From contig CM034101.1 of assembly GCA_019914945.1 (NCBI GenBank), positions 10,055,188 through 10,119,187 on the forward strand: DNA of 64,000 nucleotides, given 5' to 3'. The translations under genes and the position numbers were made by a program. The notes below the pieces were generated by a model. It was not told the origin of the DNA. It saw only the letters and a list, made by a program, of their open reading frames with translations, and did not search any database. This DNA comes from Typha latifolia. Its lineage: Eukaryota; Streptophyta; Magnoliopsida; Poales; Typhaceae. Shown here piece after piece: positions 1-11,332 of the stretch (the stretch's first letter is position 1; each line of letters opens with the position of its first letter).

Positions 1-130
1 GCATATATTTTACGATATAACACTATCATATTAACTAGATATATCTAAATCTATTAAAAAATCATACATCACCTATGTAAAGTTCATCATTTCGATAAAT
101 TAACAATCACAAATTTTAAAACACAAATAT

Positions 131-735
131 GTGTGGTATGTAACTTACACATATCAACTATGTAATTTATACGCATCAACTATGCAAAATGTACGTTCCA
201 AATTTAAAAAAGGTATGCATCATGATTTAAAAAAAAACGTCATACATCATCTATGTAATTTATACACATCGCCTATGCAAAATGTATGCCCCAATTTCAA
301 AGAATATATGCATCAGGATTTAAAAAAATTGTCACGTATCATTTATGTAATTTATACGCATCGCTTCTCTAATTTATACACTCCAATTTAAAAAAAAAAT
401 GCTCCAATTCAGGCACGTATCGAGATTTTTAAAAATATGCCACGCATCACCTATGTAATTTGTATACATCACCTATGTAATTTATACTCTCCAATTTAAA
501 GAATGTATGCATTGAGATTTAAAAGAAAACGCCACACATCGCCTATGTAATTTATACGCTCCAATTTTAAAGAATGTATGCATCAAGATTTTTAAAAAAA
601 AGTACTAAGCATCACATATGTAATTTATATGCTCTAATTTTAAAAAGTTACACGTCAAGTTTTAAAAAAATGACACGCATCACCTATATAATTTGTATCC
701 ATTGCCTATGTAATTTGTACGGTCCAATTTCTCCT
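131..735. repeat. Degenerate ~92-bp AT-rich tandem repeat
   Basis: About seven imperfect units are anchored by variants of CATCACCTATGTAATTTATA, starting near 154, 245, 337, 444, 537, 609 and 678. Spacing is about 91-107 bp at first and 70 bp in the last two units. Each unit also carries a CCAATTT(A)AA tract and a TGCATCA-GATTTAAA tract. The small open frames across it are by-products of the repeat. Confidence 0.75.
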
Positions 736-932
736 GATCTAGTGGCTAGGCAAGCCCATTGACGAGTCTACCTAGGAGCTCGAGTCTGAGATTATGGATC
801 GCTTTTTCAATTTCACACGTAAAGACAAGGTATCGGAAGCTTAGTAGATTGATATGACTCGGGTCATCACGAGCATGGATATGATATGTGAATCCATTTC
901 ATGTTTCAATTTCCTAGTTTTCTTAATAAATA
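736..932. other. Intergenic, no feature seen
   Basis: Unique-looking sequence between the tandem repeat and a solo LTR. I see no coding frame, RNA gene or repeat in it. Confidence 0.4.
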
Positions 933-1513
933 TGTTACAAACTAGATCTAGAATGATCTGGACATAAGAAAATTGTAAAAATTTATATAGAGATAGCCTC
1001 GAAAGTTAGGGTTCTAATGGATCTGATTTCATAAGAATCTGACATCTGGATGAAAAGATATTAATAAAATAGTATAGTAAGGTAAAATAGGGCAGAACAG
1101 TAAATAACCGACGTTGTAACAGTCGTCAAAGGGTGGTGGTCGGCGAAGGGCGGTGGTGGATGGCCGTAAGGAAGGGTGGCTGCTGGTAGAGAAAGATGGC
1201 TAGGGTTTGGAAGATCGAAATACTTATACGGCTATAATATACTCCTAAAAAGATAAATGCAATTTAACGGCTACAGTAAAAGATAAGGACAAAAATATTA
1301 ACTTGGCTAAACTCAGATTCATTCAATGATAATTATCAACACATATCCAATCCTATTTATAGGAGTAAAAAATTCCTAGTGGATAGGATCCACGTGCGGA
1401 ATATCCAATTTATTTGAAATTCAAAATAATAAGATTAAGCTAACTAACTAACTTGACTCGACTCAACTTGACTCAACTTGACTCAACTTAACCCATGTGG
1501 TTGGATCGTAATA
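933..1513 (-). mobile_element. Solo LTR, family F (minus orientation)
   Basis: The segment starts TGTTACAAACTAG and ends near GGATCGTAATA, a decayed inverted partner of the TGATA(C/T)GATCC start seen in related copies. It is flanked by the perfect 5-bp duplication AAATA (928-932 and 1514-1518). Copies of the same LTR occur at 40934-41463 (+), 42722-42945 (-), about 58570-58886 (+) and probably about 20990-21638 (+). It contains a TATA-like tract (CTATTTATAGGAG, reverse sense) and a short GACTCAACTT tandem tract near 1455-1490. No coding capacity. Confidence 0.7.
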
Positions 1514-1518
1514 AAATA

Positions 1519-2493
1519 AGGTTTTTTGGCTAGTGCGTTCGAACACAAGGAAAGGGCATTCGAACATGTCGTTCGAACACCTACATTACATTTACACATA
1601 TAGAGACATTGTTTTGGCTGTTCAAGCGCACCCGATAAGAAAGCTTGTATTAGGTTTAGTTTTTTCAATTGCTTGATGGATAGGCTAGCCTCTAAATATG
1701 TAGATGGCAGTCTCATTAGAGTTTTATCAAATGAATTTAATTATGAAGTCCTAATCTTCTTCCTCTCTTTCTTTCTTATTCCCTCCTCCCTCAACAACAG
1801 CCACCATCCCAACTATGCCTCCTCTAACCCCTATCGACCGACCTACCACTCTAGACCCTTAGGAACAGCCCAATTCTCCCTCTATTTTCATAGTGGATCA
1901 CCCAGAGTAGGATATCTGTTGAGCTATAGGTTGTGGCTCATTTGGAAGGCTAGGAGTTTTAAGCCTTGGTCTACTTCCCTGGAGAAATGAAATGATAGTA
2001 CGTGTTGCTCTTTGTACAAGGAGGGAAAGGTTTGATCAGGCGAGTTCGCCAGGAGATGGATAAAGATGTGCCGAAGTTAAGGCACAAGGAAAGCACGTGG
2101 CTATTATCATGCAATTAATTATTCATAATTAAGGTAACTCTAGTATGTGGACTCAAGTTGATTGGGCTTGGTTTGAGATATCAACAGCACACCACATAGT
2201 GGCTTGCAAGTTTTTATATCTTCGAAGATGAAGAAACAAAAGTAAATCATTCATTGTCTACTTTTAGCTAAAACTTATAACCTTCCATAAATGATTTAAT
2301 ATTCTGAATTGCATGGCAAGACATAAATGAAACATCTACATTTGTTTAAGTATCATACACCATTGTTTAGAATTATTAAAACTTCTTACTCTTTCGACAA
2401 TCCAATTACATAAAAAAGTAATGTGATCAAACCTATAATTTTTGTTGTAAAAATAATTCTAATTCATGTATAAATATAAAAGGTAATATAAAT
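1519..2493 (+). mobile_element. LTR-like fragment carrying TTCGAA motifs
   Basis: Between 1530 and 1640 there are three TTCGAAC motifs, followed by a leader-like, CT-rich stretch (1755-1900). The layout resembles the LTR at 59961-60810 (motif array, then CCTCTAAATATGTAG, then a pyrimidine-rich leader). The ends were not found, so this is an undelimited LTR fragment. The last ~250 bp are AT-rich with no recognisable content. Confidence 0.45.
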
Positions 2494-2879
2494 TGTTGGG
2501 AAATTAGATTACCATATTACTTAAATGCAAGAAAGTAAACAAAATAGAGCGCACACAATTTACGTGGTTCACCTAAATTAGGCTATGTCCACGAACTGCT
2601 GCAGATCTTTCATTAAGGAAATTGCAATTATTTACAAACACTCTTATCTACTGACGGAGCCCAATTACACCCTTGAAAAGAAATTCTCTCGATTTTCTCT
2701 CCTTCTAGCTTATTATTGTTAAGAGATTTCAAATTGGGATTTCGCTCACTTTATGTTTCTGTTATATAGAGACCAAGAATAAAGGTTTCAGTTTATAGGC
2801 CACAACAAGACTTCTTGAATTTGATATGTTCTCCTCAAATCTTAATTGCTTATTTTGACCAAGCATGTTTTTCTTCACA
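2494..2879 (-). repeat. 3' LTR of the Ty1/copia element
   Basis: Read on the plus strand it begins TGTTGGG and ends CTTCACA, matching 10918-11327 along its length. A polypurine tract lies immediately inside (2880-2890; AAGTGGGAGAT on the minus strand), as expected next to the 3' LTR. Confidence 0.93.
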
Positions 2880-2919
2880 ATCTCCCACTTGAAGACTGAT
2901 TTCATCTCTCTTCACACCT

Positions 2920-4208
2920 GATCAATGCAGCAGCTCTGTCTTGGTCTTGTCACTCTTGTAGGCCAACAGAAGTTGTCTTGGTCTTGTCACTCTTGTAGGC
3001 CAACTGAAGTTAAATACAACTTCAGTTTGTCCATAGTCACCGTTTTTGTTAGCATGTCTTGCAGGATTTTGCTACCATGGATCTTCTCAAGTGTCAGCAC
3101 CCCATCTTCTAACAAAGACCTGATAAAATGATAACGAAGTCCGATATGCTTGGTTCTGGAGTGAAATGCCGAATTCTTTGCCAGATGTATCGCATTTTGA
3201 CTATCGCTATATAAAACATTCTTCTTCTATTTAAATCCCAGCTCTGTTAATAAATCTTGAAGCCATATCATCTCTTTGCTAGATTCTGTCACTGCTACAT
3301 ATTCAGCTTTTTTGGTGGATAATGCAACTATCTTTTGTATTTGTGACATCCAACTAATAGCTGCAGTGCCCACGGTAAACACCTAGCCGGTGGTGCTCCT
3401 TCGGTGGTCGACTTCTCCTGCAAAATCTGCATCGACGTAGCCTTACACTTGCAATTCTTCTTTACTGAAGCACAAACACTTATATATAGTACCTCATAGA
3501 TACCTCAAGATCCACTTGACAGATTCCCAGTATTTCTTACCTAGATTTGACACAAATCTGCTAACAGCTCCCACTACATGGCTAATATCTGGTCTTGTAC
3601 AGACCATCGCATATATCAAACTTCCAATAGTTGAGGCGTACTGACTGGCTTGGCATCACTAATATTGAATCTTTGCAAAATATGTTTAATGTAATCTGCC
3701 TGAAATAATAGCAAATGTCCTTTTTGCTTATCTCTAGTGATTTGCATCCTAAGAATCTTTTTTGCTTGTCTCATGTCTTCCATGTCAAACTCTTTTAACA
3801 ATGGTCACTTCAAGTTTCTGATCTCGTCCATATCTGAACCAGCTACTAACATGTCATCAACATAAATTAGTAGAATGATATAACTGATTTATACCTCTTA
3901 ACATAGCAACAATAGTCAGCATTGCACTTCTGAAAACCTTCATTGTGCATGAAATGGTCAAATTTCTTGTACCATTGTCTCTGAGCTTATTTTAGGCCGT
4001 ATAAGCTTTTCTTTAGTCGGCAAACCAAATTCGCTTTTCTTTAGTCGGCAAACCAAATTCTCCTTTCCAATTTTTGAGAAACCTTCTGACTGGTGCATAT
4101 AGATCTCCTCTTCTAATGTCCATGAAGAAAGGTTGTCTTCACGTCTAATTGCTCTAGATAAAGATTCTCGCTAGCAACAATACTTAAAACATTCCTGATA
4201 ATATTAAG
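2920..4208 (-). pseudogene. Copia RT (C-terminal part) and RNase H, broken
   Basis: Reading minus from 4208: the RT segment with the DVKTTFLHG motif, then the catalytic YVDD (3853-3864), then EFDMEDMRQAKKIL (3740-3800), then RNase H with YVDADFAG, STKKAEYVA and SDSQNAIHLAKN, ending in the TKHI/DMLTK C-terminal signature near 2960-3130. Frameshifts and stops break it throughout. Two short local tandem duplications are visible: 4009-4064 (~28-bp unit) and 2937-3005 (~40-bp unit). In life this polymerase copies element RNA into DNA; this copy cannot be functional. Confidence 0.9.
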
Positions 4209-4437
4209 TGTAACAACCTGCCCTATAAAAAAATTTAAAAAGAAATAGTTTAAAAGTTTTTGGGCACGACGTGGACTATGGCCGGCCTCGTGCCCATGCA
4301 TGCTGCATGAGCAGCTTGCGTGGAGGATGCCACACGCCCCAGCTACCGTTGTCGCAGCCAATTGGCTACGGCCAGCTAGCCAGGGCGGGGCCCCTGCCGC
4401 CACTGCCCGTTTTCGCCACCGCCTCTCTATCTATCTA

Positions 4438-4468
<31 letters not shown>

Positions 4469-4650
4469 CCTCTCAAATGCTCTCTCTCTCTCTCTCTCGT
4501 TCTTCTCTCTTAAACTTCCCCATCTCGGTATGTCGATGTCGGCCACTTCGGACCACCGCCATCACTTCCACCATTGTCGTTCCACTGTCGTGCTACCGAC
4601 ACTAGTGAGCCTCCTCCTCCTCCTTCCTCCTCCTTCCTCCTCTTCCTTCT

Positions 4651-4688
<38 letters not shown>

Positions 4689-7608
4689 CCTCTCTCTTTT
4701 TCTGTTTCTCTCTATTTCTCTCCCTCTCTCTTTCTCCCTACTACCGTCGCCTTCGACAACCCGACCCGTCACCGAGAAGCGACCGGTGCTCCCTCATCCC
4801 CTCCCTTCTCTTCTCTCCCTCTCTCTCTCTCTCTCTCGATCTCTCTCGGATTCATAAGAATAGAACTGCCGGCGAGAGGTCGGCCTCTTGCTGGCCAATA
4901 GCGGTCGAGCCCCTCCCCGCTGACCTGGTCCGCTCCCCTCCCTCCCCTCCTCTCTTTATTCTCTTCTCCTCTTCTTCTTCTTCTTTTCTTCTTCTTCTTC
5001 TTTTCTTCTTCTTCCTCAGCTGCTTCTCCTCTTTTTTTTTCTACAACAGTGCTAGGTTCGGCCTAGCACTATAGCAGGCTAATGCTAGGCCAAGCCCAAC
5101 ACTAGTGCTAGTTGTCCTTATTTTTATTTTATTATTTATTTATTTAGGTATTTCTTTCTTAATTAATACAAATAGATTTAGACATTAATTATTTTAATAA
5201 TAATATATATTCATCAATATGATTATTATTAATTACAATTAATTAATGATTAATTAGGTTATAAACTATTGCACATAAATATAGGTAATACTTATATTTA
5301 TTTATTTATTTACTTATATGTCTATTAGATTAATAAATAGATTTGTAAATTATAATTATTAGATTTATATTCTAATATTCTTATGATATACATTTTAAGT
5401 AATTCTATTAATTTATTATATATTATTATTCTGCAACAAATAAAATACTAGGCTTATTAATCAAGATAGAGTATGAATTATAAAATTAATTATAATTAGG
5501 CATTATCTATACTTATAATTATTTAGCCTTTTATTTTATTTTATAATTATATATTTAGAAATATTCTATATAAAAAGAAACATACCTCTTCTTCTTATAC
5601 TATAATTAGCATTTTATGATAATAGTATAATTATAGTATTTGAATTGTATCTATAATATAGATCTAGTTATGTAATCAAAAATAAAAAGAAGTGATTCTA
5701 AACCCAATAAACATTTATATTTTACTTGAGTTAATTCTAATTAGATAAACGACTAACTTCATGCTACTTAAATATTTTCAGATCCCGAACCTCCGTATTT
5801 GAGACCCTATGGACCTTGTCGATGAGTTGAGTTTGATTAATGGATGTGAGGGATACATGGTTCGGGTCTTCGATTCAGATATGAGTAATCTTATCCCCTA
5901 GATGCCTTTCTCAAATTAGGATATAATATATATTATGTATATGCATATATTGGCCTCCAACATGATTATATAATCTTATTTAGAGATGATTTCTGTCAAG
6001 CATATTTTATCATGCATTTGTTAGATTGATCTTGGATATGAGTATGCTGGTGATATATATAGAGATAATTGGAGATGACGATACTATTATAATTTTATGT
6101 TGAGATGATCTCTAGCATGAGTATGCGTGTGATAGACTAATATGAGTATGCATGTAACAGATTTATGATCTGAGATTGCATCACATTATATCTCTTTTGA
6201 CTCCTCTGCCACCTAAATTCCTGATATGCATGACTTGTTATAGTATAGGATATATGTATATGATTTGTCAATTAGAAGGAAAGCATGAAATCTGATTTAT
6301 AGGATAGTTGATTGAAAGCGTGAGGATACTTGAGTGGGCGCGAGGGTTAGGACGCGCTTGGTGGATGATTGATCGCTCGACATAGTCACGATCCTATGGC
6401 TTTACGTCTGAGGTTGTTAGTATATGTGCACAGCAGACATTCGGACACATGTCATTCGCTAGGGCATATGTAGCGAGTTATCCTCACGAGGTTTCTATCA
6501 GCTAGAAAGATGCCCGGTCTAGATGGATGTTGATACCATTAGCGGATAGCAGGTTATGATTTTCTTTTGAGATACTCCTTGCAGAAGGCAGAGTATGCTC
6601 TGAGCCTTCGGACATAATATTAAGATCGGGTATCGGGTGTTGACTATGAATAGTGGTCTAGTATAATGATGGCATACAGAGATGACATTGATGACTAAGA
6701 TGTTGAGAAATATATATAATTTTATTATTATCTGATTATCTAATTATCGAGTGGTCAATATACATCATATATGGTTGCATTTGATACAATAACATGGTCA
6801 TGGTCAGCATGCATCATGTGTCATATAAGAGAGTGAGTTATGATGATAGTATGACATGGTGATTTGTTTATTCATTATCAAGGATTATATATTTTTATCA
6901 GTTATGACATGTTATCTATATTTCTTTTATATATTATTGATGACACATTCATATACTCATTCATGACATAATGCTCTTTTTGATTCATCTTATCCAGTGC
7001 ATAATTTACTCTTTATTTGGCATCACTGATTCGGGGTAAGGTCTATTCACTGAGTCTTTTGCATACGACTCTCTTTATTTCTTTTCTAACCCCCTCAGAT
7101 ATGTGGTACGTGATAGTGACTTAAGATATCTTGAGAAGATATTTTAGAGCAATGATGAGGTGAGCTATAGATGTGAGACGGTATAGATGATAATTTATAT
7201 AAAAATTGAGTTGTACCAGTATTTGATATTTGTACTCATTTGTATTAGACGATGATTTGTATATTATAGGTCAAATCATAGTGCATTTTTGTATTAGTTA
7301 TTTTAGTTGTATCTTGATGGTTTGTCGTGGCTTGTGTGGGTCTAGCCAGATTATGTAGTAGTCTAGTGTATTATTGTGAATTTGGATATTCATATGTTAA
7401 CAGGTTTATTTGATTAATAGTATGATTTATTTGGTGATGGATTATGTGAGCATGGATATGTTAGCAAATTTTATTTCATGATGTCATGATTATATGTGCA
7501 TAGGAGTGTATTTGTACGTAACGGGCCCTGTCTGACCTGTCGCGTGCGTTGCGCGTGCCGTATGGGCGCATGGGCGTGCATGTGCCTATGCCGGGCGGAG
7601 GCGTTACA
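4209..7608. mobile_element. 3.4-kb solo LTR (TG...CA, TSD TTAAG) inside the copia RT
   Basis: The insertion starts TGTAACAACCTGCCC and ends GGAGGCGTTACA, flanked by perfect TTAAG duplications (4204-4208 and 7609-7613). Terminal TGTAAC/GTTACA is inverted, and no gag or pol is present, so it behaves as a solo LTR of an unusually large-LTR family. Chromoviruses of the Tekay/Del type have LTRs of this size with similar starts, so that is the most likely source (inference). It holds CT microsatellites (about 4430-4500, 4650-4740, 4815-4845) and a CTT tract (4970-5010). A second copy of its interior lies at 63703-64000. Confidence 0.85.
4425..5045 (+). repeat. CT/CTT microsatellite cluster
   Basis: Long (CT)n runs and a (CTT)n run within the large solo LTR. 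The serine/leucine-rich open frames across it (the longest is 166 codons) are low-complexity artefacts. Confidence 0.85.
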
Positions 7609-7652
7609 TTAAGCTTTACAATAGGAGAAAAAAATTTCAATGTAGTCAATAC
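7609..7652 (-). pseudogene. 44-bp island of copia RT between two insertions
   Basis: Minus-strand codons read GIDYIEIFSPIVKL, the conserved RT motif just before the TIRNVLS segment found at 4150-4208. The piece carries TTAAG (7609-7613) and AATAC (7648-7652), the target duplications of the two flanking solo LTRs. Rejoining order is therefore certain: 8683+, this island, then 4208 downwards. Confidence 0.9.
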
Positions 7653-8682
7653 TGAAAAAACCCCTAGACACAAGTATGTATCTAAATACTAGGCAATGAT
7701 ATCACTCGTTCGCTTAAGTAAAAGTCCGTAGAAATATTAAGAACGAAAGCAGAGATGAACGCCAAGATTTTAACGTGGAAAAACCTAAACGGGAAGAAAA
7801 CCACGGATCCAAATTCGGATCAAAACCAATCACTAGAATAGTAGCAGTTACAAGACTGACTCACAAAACAACCCGTCGATCCAAACAACTTTGTTCCTCT
7901 CAATCTTGTTCGCTAGAACCCACGATTCACTGCTTCTCGTGATTGAAGTCCAACCTCAATAACCCTCGAGATTGATCTTTCGTCTAGATAACCCTTAAGA
8001 CAAAATATTAACTTTTTTAATGATGAGTAGAACATTGCTAGTTGAAGAACCGATGTAGCCTAAAGAAGTCTCCTTCAATAATGCTTCTTCAACCACTCTA
8101 GAGATAGGGCATCACAATCATTATATATGATCTCCAAGATAGAGCCAAATCCAAGTCTTATTTGTACTCACAAAAGTCCAATTTTATCAAACTTCGTTGG
8201 TGCATTCGAACGCGGCCCGGGTGCGTTCGAACAGCATGACTTGATCTCAGGTGCATTCGAACGGGCCCGAGTGAGTTCGAACGCGACAACTTGAATTTTT
8301 AGGTTGCGTTCGAACGCGTTTGTGAACGCAGCTCTCGGTCTGTGTGAACGCAGTTTCCGCATTCGAACGCGTTTGTGAACGTGGCTCTCTGTCTGTCTGA
8401 ACGCAGTACCCGCATTCGAACGCGTTTGTGAATGCGGCTCTCTATTTGTGTGAACGCAGTACCTGCGTTCGAACGCGTTTGTGAACGCAGCTCTCTATCT
8501 GTGTGAACGCAGTACCCACATTCAAACGCGTTTGTGAACGCGGTGTGAACTCAACAACTTTTCTCCAATAATCGTGCAATTCTTCAAACCAGAGATATTC
8601 TAGACTTGTGTAAAGCTCATATACATAAAAAAATACACTTAGAATATTTTGTACATAATTGCCAACAAATAAAAACCTAACA
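7653..8682 (-). mobile_element. 1030-bp solo LTR, copia family G (SIRE-like), in the copia RT
   Basis: On the plus strand it starts TGAAAAAACCCC and ends ACCTAACA, with perfect AATAC duplications (7648-7652 and 8683-8687). Its first ~400 bp resemble the LTR fragments at about 43094-43443 and 56942-57270. The second of these adjoins a copia gag, which assigns the family. The part from 8190 to 8545 carries the TTCGAA motif, including a 53-bp minisatellite. Confidence 0.88.
8306..8545. repeat. 53-bp minisatellite built on GCGTTCGAACGC
   Basis: The units start at 8306, 8359, 8412, 8465 and 8518, an exact 53-bp period, about 4.5 copies. Each contains G(C)(G/A)TTCGAACGCG, then TTTGTGAACGC, a TCT-rich linker and TGTGAACGCAG. 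The differences between units are mostly CG to CA or TG changes. Confidence 0.95.
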
Positions 8683-9284
8683 AATACCTTCCTTCTACTA
8701 AAATCCTTTGACAACTAGTCGGGCTTTGTACCTTTTAGAGCCATCATGTTTCTTTTTCACCCAATTGTTGTGAATGGCTTTCTTCCTTATGGGCAACTCA
8801 ACTACTTCCCATGTCTAGTTAGAGATTAGAGACTACATCTCATCTTTCAAGGAAAGCTCCCACTTGCTTGCATCTCCAGTCTTACATAATCATAGCTTTC
8901 AAGTTCTCCCGCATTAGTTAGCAACAAATAATTCATGTATTTTTTATTAGGCACTTGAAGACGAGAAGACTTCCTCAACTCAGGAGTTGGAGTAGAAGGT
9001 TGTGGTGTGTTAGACTGTTACGCATTGTTCTATCCAATAAGTTCCTCTAGATGAGGACTTGCTACAATCAGCTTTGTCGTGGGACTATTTGGGACATCAT
9101 CTTCATCTGCATCTACAAAAAGAGGCCCACTCTGCTCTGAGCCGTTGGCTTCGATTTTATGTGTGTCCTTGTACATAACTTTTTCATTGAAAATCACATC
9201 TCTGCTTTGAATCGCCTTCATGTTTTTGTTATCCCAAATGCTGTAGCCGAACTCATCCTTGTCATAGCCGAACTCATCCTTGCC
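8683..9284 (-). pseudogene. Copia integrase-RT linker and RT N-terminus
   Basis: The minus strand reads NNWVKKKHDGSKRYKARLVVKGF (in two pieces here: NNWVKKKHDGSKRYK, then ARLVVKGF), the conserved start of the copia RT, ending at the AATAC target site. Two consecutive TAG codons follow VKGF where related elements have glutamines. Upstream (8830-9284) is the poorly conserved linker after the integrase. Confidence 0.85.
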
Positions 9285-10212
9285 ATAGCCGATGAGGGTG
9301 CATTTCTTGGATTTGAGTTCAAGCTTATTCCTTCCTTGATCACTGATATGCACATATGCTACACAACCAAAAACTTTTAGATGTGATAGTTTTATCTCTT
9401 TTCCACTCCATAGCTAATATACACATATGCACATAAGTTGTTGTGTTGACTACTTCAGCCCATGACTGCTTTGGTAGACCTAATTGTATAGTCATGCTTC
9501 TGGCTCTCAATCAATGTTCAATTCATACGCTCAACTACACCATTGTGTTGGGGCATACTCAGCATGATTCTCATCATTCTAATCTCATGCTCATAACCAA
9601 ACTTCTTGAATTGGGAGTCATTATATTCCACACCATTGTCTATTCTTAGCTTTTTGATCTTTAAACCTGTCTCATTTTCAACCATAGCTTTCCATTTTCT
9701 AAAAGCATCAAATACCTCAGATTTATGTCTTAGAAAATAAACCCGTACCTTCCGAGAGTAATCATCGATAAATGTCACGAAGTATTGCTTTTCGCCAATA
9801 GATGAAACAATCGGTGGTCCCCATACATCGAGCTTCTCCTTCTTTGGGGTTCTGCCACTAGTCTAGAAACTAACTCTCTTCTGCTTTCCAAATATGCAAT
9901 CTTTGCACATGTCTATCTGTAGGCTTGGAAGTTTTCCCGTTGAGTGCATAATTTTCATCTCCTTCTTACTCATGTGGCCAAGTCTCTAGTGCCACATATT
10001 GAAATCTTCGTTTCTTGCTGCAATTCAAATTGAACAGCACGCCCTACTGTCATATAAAGAGTAGCACTCTTTTTGCCACGAGCAATCGTCATTGCACCCT
10101 TTGCAATTTTCAACTTTCCATCGTGAAAGATGGTGGTGTAGCCTTCATTATCCAATTGCCCTATTGAGATTAAATTCTTTCTTAGGTCAGGAATATGCCT
10201 AATGTCCTTCAA
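9285..10212 (-). pseudogene. Copia pre-integrase zinc region and integrase, broken
   Basis: Minus strand in order: DIRHIPDLRKNLISIGQL (pre-integrase, about 10150-10212); an HHCC-like zinc region (9900-10000); the catalytic core with DVWGP (near 9820), FIDDYSRKVRVYF (9740-9778), RIDNGVEY with the second Asp (9620-9645) and NGVVERMN with the Glu (9518-9545); then the C-terminal YVHISDQGRNKLELKSKK segment. The D,D,E residues remain visible but frames are interrupted. The integrase would insert element cDNA into the genome. Confidence 0.92.
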
Positions 10213-10241
10213 CTCCTATATAGACCCATTCAATTTAATCT

Positions 10242-10890
10242 TCACTTGCCGCGCCCTTTGGTTATTCCTCTTGATTCTATATTCAAAATAGAAGAAGATG
10301 GCACTTCACTCGACTCTCTTCGTCTGATTTCTTTGTTAAGAACTAGATCACATACATCGTCGAACTTCAACGTATTGCTTCCCAATGAGCTACTCACTAT
10401 CGTGATGGTAGCATTCCAACTATTTGGCAAAGGTGATAAGAGAATCAAAGCTCGAACTTCTTCATCGAATTCAATTTCCACTGAACTCAATTGGGATGTG
10501 ATTGTATTGAGTTCATTGAGATGTTGAGCCACCGAGGCATCTTCTGTTATCCGCAAATTAAATAATTGCCTCATAAGATGTACCTTATTAGAGGCGGATG
10601 ACTTCTCATACATGTTGAAAAGAGCTGCCATAAGACCTGCCATGGTCTTCTCCTTTGCAATGTTAAAGGCAACATTGCATAATAACATTAGCCGAATAAC
10701 TCCAAGAGCTTGTCGGTCCAAAAGAGCCCACTCTTCATCCTTCATGTCTCCTGGCTTCTTCCCTAAGAGAGGTAGATATAAATTTTTTTATACAGATAAT
10801 CCTCTATCTGCATCTTCTAGAAACCAAAATCTACACCGTCAAACCTTTCAAGTTTAACCTTCCCTTCATCTGCCCACTCAAATCTGGCAA
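10242..10890 (-). pseudogene. Copia gag fragment
   Basis: Of this, 167 codons are open from 10745 down to 10242. They include the helical gag core (LMAALFNMYEKSSASNK, VAQHLNELNTITSQL) typical of copia gag polypeptides. The N-terminal part (FEWADEGKVKLERFDG, about 10830-10885) lies just upstream, separated by a stop. The frame ends in RGITKGRGK and then jumps to the pre-integrase region, so the CCHC knuckle and protease are missing. Confidence 0.9.
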
Positions 10891-10903
10891 CCTTAGCAAC
10901 TTT

Positions 10904-10915
10904 GCTCTGATACCA
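10904..10915 (-). other. Primer-binding site of the copia element
   Basis: TGGTATCAGAGC on the minus strand, two bases inside the 5' LTR. It is complementary to the 3' end of plant initiator-methionine tRNA, the usual copia primer. Confidence 0.95.
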
Positions 10916-10917
10916 GT

Positions 10918-11327
10918 TGTTGGGAATATAGAAATACCAGATTGCTTAAATGCAAGAAAGTAAACAAAATAGAGCACACACACAATTTACGTGGTTCACC
11001 TAATTTAAGCTACGTCCACAAGCTATTGCAGATCTTTCACTAAGGGAAATTACAAAGTGTTTACAACCACTTTTGTCTCACAAACTCACAGAGCCCAATT
11101 ACACCCTTGAAAAAAAAATTCTCTCAATTTTCTCTCCTAGCTTATTATCATTAAGAGATTTCAAGTTGGGATCTCGCTCTCTCTGTGTTTCTGTTATATA
11201 GAGCCTAGAGGAGTCTGTTTATAGTGCCACAACAAGACTTCCTAAATTTCAGCAATTTGATGCAAAATTTGATATGTTCTCCTCAAATCTTGGTTGTTTA
11301 CTTTGACCAAGCATGTTTTTCTTCACA
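10918..11327 (-). repeat. 5' LTR of the Ty1/copia element
   Basis: Starts TGTTGGGAATATAG and ends CTTCACA on the plus strand. Pairs with 2494-2879. Confidence 0.93.
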
Positions 11328-11332
11328 CAAAT

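Larger units (their letters stand above)
2494..11327 (-). mobile_element. Ty1/copia retrotransposon, degenerate, with two nested solo LTRs
   Basis: Order on the minus strand: 5' LTR (10918-11327), PBS, gag, integrase, RT, RNase H, PPT, 3' LTR (2494-2879). That order, with integrase before RT, defines Ty1/copia. Target duplication is TAAAT (2489-2493) versus CAAAT (11328-11332), one mismatch. The two LTRs differ by many substitutions and indels (386 versus 410 bp), so the insertion is old. Gag runs straight into the pre-integrase region, so the zinc knuckle and the protease active site look deleted near 10213-10245. The RT is interrupted by solo LTRs at 4209-7608 and 7653-8682. Confidence 0.95.

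Noticed and set aside
4113..4403. Apparent 96-codon fusion of an N-terminal Ala/Gly-rich sequence to RT
   Set aside because: The frame runs across the boundary of the 3.4-kb insertion at 4209; it is a chance chimera.
4271..5074. Long Ser/Leu-rich open frames, up to 166 codons
   Set aside because: They are translations of CT and CTT microsatellites in a solo LTR, open in several frames at once.
8190..8545. Regular spacing of a palindromic repeat, CRISPR-like at first sight
   Set aside because: Units are full tandem repeats with no unique spacers, inside a plant LTR with TSD.
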